A model generated the notes under the pieces. It had not been told where the DNA came from. It did not search any database and saw only the letters and a program-made list of their open reading frames with translations. A DNA stretch of 64,000 bases from Cellulomonas alba (GTDB taxonomy: Bacteria > Actinomycetota > Actinomycetes > Actinomycetales > Cellulomonadaceae): contig NZ_JAUCGQ010000001.1 in assembly GCF_030362835.1 (NCBI RefSeq), forward strand, positions 2,087,461 to 2,151,460, read 5' to 3'. Both the position numbers and the translations under genes were made by a program. Below, in pieces: positions 58,548-64,000 of this stretch; the stretch's first letter is position 1; every line of letters starts with the position of its first letter.

Positions 58548-61019
58548 GTGACGCAGCAGACGGCACCCATCGCCATTCGTGAACGCACGGTCGACGCCTT
58601 CACCCGCGAGTTCCTGCGGGAGCTCAACTTCGGGCAGGGGGTCGACGTCGAACGGTCCTCCGTCAACGACCGTTACCTCGCGCTCGCGCGCACGGTGCGC
58701 CACTACCTGATGACGCGGTGGATCGAGACGCTGCGCCACCAGTGGGAGCACCAGGCGAAGTCGGTCGCCTACCTCTCGGCCGAGTACCTGCTGGGACGCC
58801 AGCTCGACAACGCGCTGCTGGCCTCGGACCTCACCGACATCGCGCGCACGTCGGTCGAGAGCCTCGGCATCGACTTCGACGAGCTGCGCGACGCCGAGAT
58901 CGAGCCGGGACTGGGCAACGGCGGCCTCGGCCGGCTCGCCGCGTGCTTCGTCGACAGCCTCGCGACCATGAACATCCCGGCGGTCGGCTACGGCATCCGG
59001 TACGAGTACGGCATCTTCGAGCAGACGTTCGTCGACGGCTGGCAGGTCGAGAAGGCGGACGACTGGCTGCGGCTCGGCTCGCCGTGGGAGTTCCCGCACC
59101 CGGAGGCCGCCGTCGAGGTCGGCTTCGGCGGCACCACCGAGGACCACGAGGTCGACGGCGAGAAGCGCCGCCGCTGGGTGCCCGCCTGGAACGTGCTCGG
59201 CGTCCCGTACAACTACATGGTCCCCGGCTACGAGAACGGCCGCGTCAACACGCTGCGGCTGTGGAGCGCGCGCGCGACGCACGCGTTCGACCTGCAGATC
59301 TTCAACTCGGGCGACTACGAGGAGGCCGTGCGGGCCCAGACGTTCGCCGAGAACATCTCGAAGGTCCTCTACCCCGAGGACTCGACGCCCCAGGGCAAGG
59401 AGCTGCGCCTGCAGCAGCAGTACTTCTTCGTCGCGTGCTCGCTGCGCGACTTCCTCGACCGCGTGCTGCTGCGCGGCTTCGACCTGCACAACCTGCCCGA
59501 GCGCGTCACGTTCCAGCTCAACGACACCCACCCTGTCATCGCGGTGCCCGAGCTGATGCGGATCCTGGTCGACGAGCGCGGCTGGAAGTGGGACGAGGCG
59601 TGGGCCGTCACGCAGCGCGTCTTCGCCTACACGTGCCACACGCTGCTGCCCGAGGCGCTCGAGGTCTGGTCCGTCGAGCTGCTCGGCCGCCTCTTGCCGC
59701 GGCACCTCGAGATCATCTACCGGATCAACGAGGAGTTCCTCGAGGTCGTCCGCACACGCTGGCCCGACGACGAGCTGCGCCTCCGGCGCATGTCGATCAT
59801 CGCCGAGCACCCCGAGCGCGCGGTCCGCATGGCGTTCCTCGCGACCGTCGCCGGCGTCAAGGTGAACGGCGTCGCCGAGCTGCACAGCCAGCTGCTGCGC
59901 GACAAGGTGCTCGCCGACTTCGCCGAGCTCTGGCCCGACAAGTTCACCAACGTGACGAACGGCATCACGCCGCGCCGGTTCCTCAAGCTCGCGAACCCGG
60001 GCCTCTCCGACCTGATCACCGAGGCGATCGGCGACGGCTGGGTCACGGACCTCGACCGGCTCGAGGGCCTGCTCCCGCTCGCGGACGACGCGGAGTTCCG
60101 CCGCCGGTTCCGCGAGGTCAAGGCGGCCAACAAGCTGCGCCTCGTCGACATGCTCGCGCACCGCGACGGCAGCACGATCGACCCCGACACGATGCTCGAC
60201 GTCATGGTCAAGCGGCTGCACGAGTACAAGCGCCAGATGCTCAAGCTGCTGCACGTCATCTCGCTCTACGAGCAGGTGACGAGGGGTCGCCTCGACATCG
60301 CGGACGTCACGCCGCGCACGTTCGCGTTCGGTGCGAAGGCGGCGCCCGGCTACCGGATGGCGAAGCAGATCATCGGCCTGATCAACGCGGTGGGCCGCAC
60401 GATCAACGACGAGCCCGCGCTCGAGGGCCGGCTGCGCATCGTCTTCCCCGCGAACTACAACGTGACGCTCGCCGAGTGCCTGATCCCGGCCGCCGACCTG
60501 TCGGAGCAGATCTCGCTCGCGGGCAAGGAGGCGTCGGGCACCGGGAACATGAAGTTCATGCTCAACGGCGCGCTGACGATCGGCACCGACGACGGCGCGA
60601 ACGTCGAGATCCGTCAGCTCGTCGGCGACGACAACTTCTTCCTGTTCGGGCTCGACGAGCCCGCGGTCGAGAAGGTCGTGGCCGCCGGGTACCGACCGAC
60701 GTCGTTCTACGAGTCGATCCCGAACCTGCGGCACGCGCTCGACCTGGTGGCGCGCGGCACGTTCTCCGGCGGGGACCGCTCGGTCTTCGAGCCGATCGTG
60801 TCGAACCTGCTCTCGGAGGACCGGTTCCTGGTGCTCGCGGACTTCCAGGCGTACGTCGACGCGCAGGCCCGGGTCGACGTCGCCTACGCCGACACCGAGG
60901 GGTGGACACGGTCCGCGGTGATCAACGTGGCCAGGGCCGGGTTCTTCTCGTCCGACCGGTCGATGCGCGACTACCTCGACCGCATCTGGCACGCGCGCCA
61001 GGTGGCGACGAGGCCCTGA
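58548..61019 (+). CDS. glgP: Glycogen/maltodextrin phosphorylase
   Basis: An 823-residue GT35 enzyme that splits alpha-1,4 glucan ends with phosphate, giving glucose-1-phosphate. N-terminal [37 protein letters not shown], the active-site [51 protein letters not shown] and [20 protein letters not shown], where the lysine holds pyridoxal phosphate, match the glycogen-phosphorylase group. Length is typical. Start: GTG 7 bases after TACGGT giving [15 protein letters not shown], so a leaderless message is likely. Its product is used by phosphoglucomutase (8055-9737). Divergent from phoA. Confidence 0.97.
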   Translation: MTQQTAPIAIRERTVDAFTREFLRELNFGQGVDVERSSVNDRYLALARTVRHYLMTRWIETLRHQWEHQAKSVAYLSAEYLLGRQLDNALLASDLTDIARTSVESLGIDFDELRDAEIEPGLGNGGLGRLAACFVDSLATMNIPAVGYGIRYEYGIFEQTFVDGWQVEKADDWLRLGSPWEFPHPEAAVEVGFGGTTEDHEVDGEKRRRWVPAWNVLGVPYNYMVPGYENGRVNTLRLWSARATHAFDLQIFNSGDYEEAVRAQTFAENISKVLYPEDSTPQGKELRLQQQYFFVACSLRDFLDRVLLRGFDLHNLPERVTFQLNDTHPVIAVPELMRILVDERGWKWDEAWAVTQRVFAYTCHTLLPEALEVWSVELLGRLLPRHLEIIYRINEEFLEVVRTRWPDDELRLRRMSIIAEHPERAVRMAFLATVAGVKVNGVAELHSQLLRDKVLADFAELWPDKFTNVTNGITPRRFLKLANPGLSDLITEAIGDGWVTDLDRLEGLLPLADDAEFRRRFREVKAANKLRLVDMLAHRDGSTIDPDTMLDVMVKRLHEYKRQMLKLLHVISLYEQVTRGRLDIADVTPRTFAFGAKAAPGYRMAKQIIGLINAVGRTINDEPALEGRLRIVFPANYNVTLAECLIPAADLSEQISLAGKEASGTGNMKFMLNGALTIGTDDGANVEIRQLVGDDNFFLFGLDEPAVEKVVAAGYRPTSFYESIPNLRHALDLVARGTFSGGDRSVFEPIVSNLLSEDRFLVLADFQAYVDAQARVDVAYADTEGWTRSAVINVARAGFFSSDRSMRDYLDRIWHARQVATRP

Positions 61020-61103
61020 CGTCCGCCGACGACCGCCGGGTGCGCGCTGCGGCCCGACGGTCGCGGCGCGGGCGCGTCGTCAGGCGCTCGTTAGGCTGGG
61101 CGC

Positions 61104-61493
61104 GTGCCCAAGAAGCCGCAGGAGCTCAAGCCGTCGACCGCCGCCGCGAAGCTCGGCGTGTACCTGCCGGCGACGCCGGCCGAGTTCCAGGAGTCGCCGA
61201 TCACGCGTGACGACCTCGCGGCACTCGAGTCGAACCCGCCACAGTGGCTCGTCGACCTGCGGCGCAACGGCCCGCACCCGCGCGGCGTCATCGCTGCCCG
61301 CCTGCGGGTCTCGACGAGCGGGCTCGCGCGCGCCGGCATCACCGACCCGCTGACGACCGACGAGATCACCGCGCTGATCGCCGACCCGCCGGAGTGGCTG
61401 ATCCGCGAGCGCCACACGTTCGACGAGGTGCGCCGCGAGGAGAAGCGGATCGCGGAGCGCGACGCGGCCCGCCGCGCCACGGCGGCCGAGTAG
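61104..61493 (+). CDS. DUF5997 family protein
   Basis: A 129-residue basic, mostly helical protein of the actinobacterial DUF5997 family. ELKPSTAAAKLGVYLPATP at the N-terminus, PPQWLVDLRRNGPHPRGVIA in the middle and DPPEWLIRERHTFDEV near the end are well conserved in that family. No function is established; GHPRGVIA and the helical pattern might suit nucleic acid binding. TAGGCT lies 6 bases before the GTG, so the message is probably leaderless. No partner gene. Confidence 0.8.
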   Translation: MPKKPQELKPSTAAAKLGVYLPATPAEFQESPITRDDLAALESNPPQWLVDLRRNGPHPRGVIAARLRVSTSGLARAGITDPLTTDEITALIADPPEWLIRERHTFDEVRREEKRIAERDAARRATAAE

Positions 61494-61655
61494 GGCTGAG
61501 CCGGCGGCGCCGACCGTGCGCCGTCGGGGGACAGGGGCGGTCGTTCCTGACCGGCGACGTCGCTCCCGCTCGGCGTGACTGCGGGTGAAAGGGGCGCGCG
61601 AACGGGCGGTCGCGACCGGGCGCGCGGTCGGGACGCCGCCCGCGGTGACACCGTG

Positions 61656-62138
61656 ATGCGCATGCGTGGACGCGTGCTGACCGCGGGGTTGCTGGTGGGT
61701 GTCGTCGTGGGCTGCGCCGGCTGCTCGGGCGAGCCGCGGCACGTCGGCGTCCCGGTGACCGCGCTGCCCACCACGCTGGACGACTGCAACCACATCTCGG
61801 TGCACGGCGATCCCGGCCTCGGGGCGGGCTTCCACTACGACGAGGCGGCCCGGCACCCGTTCGGCTCGAGCGCGCGGCTGGTCGTCTGCCTGCCCGGCGC
61901 GCCGACCAGCGGCGACGGCGAGTGGCGGTTCCACACCGCCAGCGACGCGGTGTCGGTGGTCCAGAACGGCGGCGACCCGGGCGACGGGATCATCTCCCTC
62001 ACGATCACGGTGAGCCGGGCGGCCGACGGCACGTCGGCAGAGATGACGGGCGGGTTCGGCTCGTTCGGGGCGCCGACGATCAGCACCGACGACCACGAGT
62101 GGTGGTTCGGCCCCTGGGGCGACGACGCCGGGCGGTGA
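61656..62138 (+). CDS. Putative small lipoprotein of unknown function
   Basis: A 160-residue protein. A signal peptide (MRMRGRVLTAGLLVGVVV) ends in a lipobox, either VVGC or CAGC, and the mature domain has two cysteines (DDCNHISV and LVVCLPG) that probably pair. No known family is evident; the sequence ends ISTDDHEWWFGPWGDDAGR. The start is uncertain: ATG at 61656 or 61662, with no ribosome site, so leaderless initiation is possible. The 160 bases before it hold no element I can name. Confidence 0.6.
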   Translation: MRMRGRVLTAGLLVGVVVGCAGCSGEPRHVGVPVTALPTTLDDCNHISVHGDPGLGAGFHYDEAARHPFGSSARLVVCLPGAPTSGDGEWRFHTASDAVSVVQNGGDPGDGIISLTITVSRAADGTSAEMTGGFGSFGAPTISTDDHEWWFGPWGDDAGR

Positions 62139-62240
62139 CAATCGCCCCGCGGCGCCGGGTCCGTGACGCGGCGCTTGCACGGGGACGGGCACTCGCAGGG
62201 CCGGCGGCCGATCGTGACGCCGGTCGGCCGCGCGACGGCG

Positions 62241-63017
62241 TCAGCGGCGGCGGCCGCGGCCCTGGTCGCCGCGGCCCTTGCCCGGTGCGCGGCCCTTGCC
62301 CGCGCCGCGGCCCTGGGCCGGCGCCCGACCGCCGCCCGTCGGACGGGGGGTGCGCGCCTTCTCGTCGGCCGGGGGGGCGCCGCGTCCGCGGGACGAGGCC
62401 GCCGTGCGGCCGCGCACGATGCCGATGAACTCCTCGACGAGGTCGTCGTACCGGGTCTCGAGCCAGGCGAGGCCGACCTGCGAGCCGGGCGCGTCGGGCA
62501 CGGGACGCACGGCGAGCCCCTTGCGCTGGTGCAGGCGCGCGACCGACTGGGGCGCGACGAGGACGGCGAGGCCGGCGGCGACGAGGTCGACCGCCTCCTC
62601 GGTGGTGGCGGGCGCGGCGCCGGCGAAGCGCTCGCCCGGCGCGTCGTCCCAGGTCAGCGTCGCGTCGACGAGCACGGTGTCGTCGACGAGGTCGCCGGGC
62701 GTCAGCTCGTCCGCCGCGGTGAGCACGTTGTCGCGCGCCACCAGCACGACGGTCGCCTCGGTGTAGAGCGGGATGACCGCGAGGCCGTCGCGGTCGACCG
62801 GCAGCCGGACGAGCGCGACGTCCGCGTCGGCCGCCCGCAGGCGCGCCTCCGCGTCGGTGGCCTCGAGCTGCACGAGCTCGAGCGGGACGTCGGCCAGCCG
62901 CTCGCGCCAGACGCGGAGCCAGCGGTCGGGGTTGACGCCGGGGACGATGCCGACGCGGAACGCTGCGGTGCCCCCGGCACCGGTCCCGGGAGTCGTGGCG
63001 GGTTCCGGTGCGCTCAT
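62241..63017 (-). CDS. LysR-type effector-binding domain protein without HTH, RG-rich tail
   Basis: A 258-residue protein. Residues about 20-200 match the LysR substrate-binding domain (FRVGIVPGVNPDRWLRVWRE, ADVALVRLPVDRDGLAVIPLY, VAAGLAVLVAPQSVARLHQR). The usual N-terminal HTH is missing; only an acidic Ala/Pro-rich stretch precedes it. Residues about 215-258 are a Gly/Arg/Lys-rich tail of GRG, GKGR and PGKG steps, as in RNA- or DNA-binding disordered tails. The ATG overlaps the trmB stop (ATGA), so both are made together from one mRNA. A role in sensing a small molecule is inferred from the fold. Confidence 0.75.
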   Translation of the reverse strand: MSAPEPATTPGTGAGGTAAFRVGIVPGVNPDRWLRVWRERLADVPLELVQLEATDAEARLRAADADVALVRLPVDRDGLAVIPLYTEATVVLVARDNVLTAADELTPGDLVDDTVLVDATLTWDDAPGERFAGAAPATTEEAVDLVAAGLAVLVAPQSVARLHQRKGLAVRPVPDAPGSQVGLAWLETRYDDLVEEFIGIVRGRTAASSRGRGAPPADEKARTPRPTGGGRAPAQGRGAGKGRAPGKGRGDQGRGRRR

Positions 63018-63745
63018 CGGACCCTCGTCGCGATCAGGTCGCGGGACTCGTGGCCCAGGTCGAGGCCGCGGGCCTCGAACTTCGTCACGGGCCGGTGCGG
63101 GGGCCGAGGCGAGAAGCCCGAGCAGTCGAGATCCGGGTCGGCGACGAGAACCTCGAGCATCTGGTCGGCGTACTCGGCCCAGTCGGTCGCGACGTGCAGC
63201 GTGCCGCCGACGCGCACCCGCGAGCGGAGCAGCGAGACGTGCACCGGCTGGACGAGGCGGCGCTTGTGGTGGCGCGCCTTCGGCCAGGGGTCAGGGAAGT
63301 AGGCGCGCACCTCGTCGAGCGAGCCGGGCGCGATGGCGTCGCGGACGAGGTCGAGCGCGTCGCCGTGGCCGACGCGCACGTTGGTCAGCCCCGCGTCGCG
63401 CACGAGCACCAGCAGGTTCGCGATGCCGGGCACGTGCGCCTCGACCGCGAGCACGTCCCGGGTCGGGTCGGCCGCCGCCATCGTGACCGTGGCGTCGCCC
63501 ATGCCGGGTCCGATCTCGAGCACGAGCGGCGCGCGCCGCCCGAACAGCGCCTCCGCGTCGAGCGTGCCGTCGGCGCGCCTCGGGAACGAGGGCTCGTCGT
63601 GCACCGAGAACCCGAGCTGCGGGAACAGCCGGCGCAGCGCGTCCTGGCGGTCCTTGCCGAGCGCGATGCGGCGCGGGTGGAAGGTGCGCAGCGGCGCGTG
63701 CGGCCGCGCGGCGACGTGGCGGAACGCGTCGGACGGCTGGCTCAC
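63014..63745 (-). CDS. trmB: tRNA (guanine-N7-)-methyltransferase
   Basis: A 243-residue SAM-dependent enzyme that methylates guanosine 46 in the tRNA variable loop. LEIGPGMGDATVTMAAADP is motif I, VEAHVPGIANLL the second SAM segment, and AYFPDPWPKARHHKRRLVQ, with the family's PDPWPK-x-RH-x-KRR, the catalytic core. The C-terminal KFEARGLDLGHESRDLIA (TKFE-x-R-G) is also standard. The GTG at 63745 is chosen because TAGGCT lies 8 bases upstream; the open frame runs 36 codons further but those residues are not conserved. The LysR-like gene follows with an overlap. Confidence 0.95.
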   Translation of the reverse strand: MSQPSDAFRHVAARPHAPLRTFHPRRIALGKDRQDALRRLFPQLGFSVHDEPSFPRRADGTLDAEALFGRRAPLVLEIGPGMGDATVTMAAADPTRDVLAVEAHVPGIANLLVLVRDAGLTNVRVGHGDALDLVRDAIAPGSLDEVRAYFPDPWPKARHHKRRLVQPVHVSLLRSRVRVGGTLHVATDWAEYADQMLEVLVADPDLDCSGFSPRPPHRPVTKFEARGLDLGHESRDLIATRVR

Positions 63746-63849
63746 GGTCAGCCAGCCTACGGAACCGCGCGGGCCCCGGGTCGCCGCGCGGTGATCCCGC
63801 CGGTGGAGGGGTGCGGCGTGGGCGCGGCGGCGCTGCGCCAGGTCCGGCG

Positions 63850-64000
63850 TCACGCCACGGGGTGCATCACGGCGAACACCTCGCCCGACGGGCCCGACAC
63901 GATCGCCACCCGCCCGTACGGCGTGTCGACCGGCTCCTGGAGCACCTTCCCGCCGTGCGCGCCGACGCGGTCGGCCGTCGCGTCGGTGTCGTCGACCGCG
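63850..64000 (-). CDS. VOC-family protein, C-terminal end only
   Basis: The last 49 codons of a gene that continues beyond the window. The peptide reads AVDDTDATADRVGAHGGKVL, then EPVDTPYGRVAIVSGPSGEV and FAVMHPVA. The VDDTDATADRV-GAHGG step and FAVMHP ending are typical of the glyoxalase/bleomycin-resistance (VOC) fold, of the subgroup 'VOC family protein / 27 kDa antigen Cfp30B-like'. It lies upstream of trmB on the same strand, 104 bases away, though trmB has its own -10. Confidence 0.7.
   Translation of the reverse strand, partial: AVDDTDATADRVGAHGGKVLQEPVDTPYGRVAIVSGPSGEVFAVMHPVA

Overview
The window is about 72-75% GC by eye, has very strong third-position GC bias in its genes and many GTG starts, and carries a bacterial proteasome activator (Bpa), DUF5926 and DUF5997 genes, a conservon-type signalling operon and sugar ABC permeases without their own ATPase. 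Together these point to an actinobacterium, most likely a Micrococcales member close to Cellulomonas. This is inference from gene content; no database was searched. No insertion sequence, prophage, CRISPR array, rRNA or biosynthetic cluster was seen, and no gap between genes reaches 300 bases.

Layout. 1-8 kb: end of a membrane protein, an orphan feoA behind a likely iron box, SHOCT and DinB-type small proteins, gluconokinase, two MFS transporters, acetyltransferases and an APH-type kinase. 8-19 kb: phosphoglucomutase, DUF5926, a GT2 glycosyltransferase with a repeat-rich N-terminus, a large membrane phosphatase-like protein, pheA, a diacylglycerol-kinase-type enzyme, serS and a HAD phosphatase. 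19-25 kb: an alpha-glucoside-type ABC operon (binding protein plus two permeases), an EamA exporter, Bpa and a quinone oxidoreductase. 25-35 kb: a four-gene conservon (sensor kinase, roadblock, DUF742, GTPase) whose kinase has a giant low-complexity tail, then a PIN-domain protein with a disordered N-terminus and a DUF2252 protein. 35-42 kb: tRNA-Ser(UGA), a lipoprotein, an RNase II/R-like enzyme, YdeI, a DHA2 drug exporter, a ThrE-type exporter and tRNA-Ser(GCU). 41-46 kb: a LacI regulator divergent from galTK with an operator between them, and a TetR/SDR divergent pair with two operators. 46-54 kb: two paralogous membrane-anchored proteins of unknown role plus a tiny remnant, an LLM oxidoreductase, LtrA, tRNA-Arg and a membrane-fused GH5 glycosidase. 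54-64 kb: hydrolase lipoprotein, ParB-like protein, GNATs, alkaline phosphatase, glycogen phosphorylase, DUF5997, a LysR-type effector domain without a DNA-binding domain coupled to trmB, and the end of a VOC protein.

Themes. Several genes serve carbohydrate use: alpha-glucoside import, galactose by the Leloir pathway, glycogen phosphorolysis to glucose-1-phosphate, phosphoglucomutase, gluconokinase and the GH5 enzyme. At least 18 genes have a TAnnnT -10 hexamer 6-8 bases before the start codon, which implies leaderless mRNAs and fixes many starts. The least understood parts are the conservon with its 30-codon in-between reading frame, the paralogue pair with a shared promoter motif, the PIN fusion and the trmB-coupled LysR effector domain.
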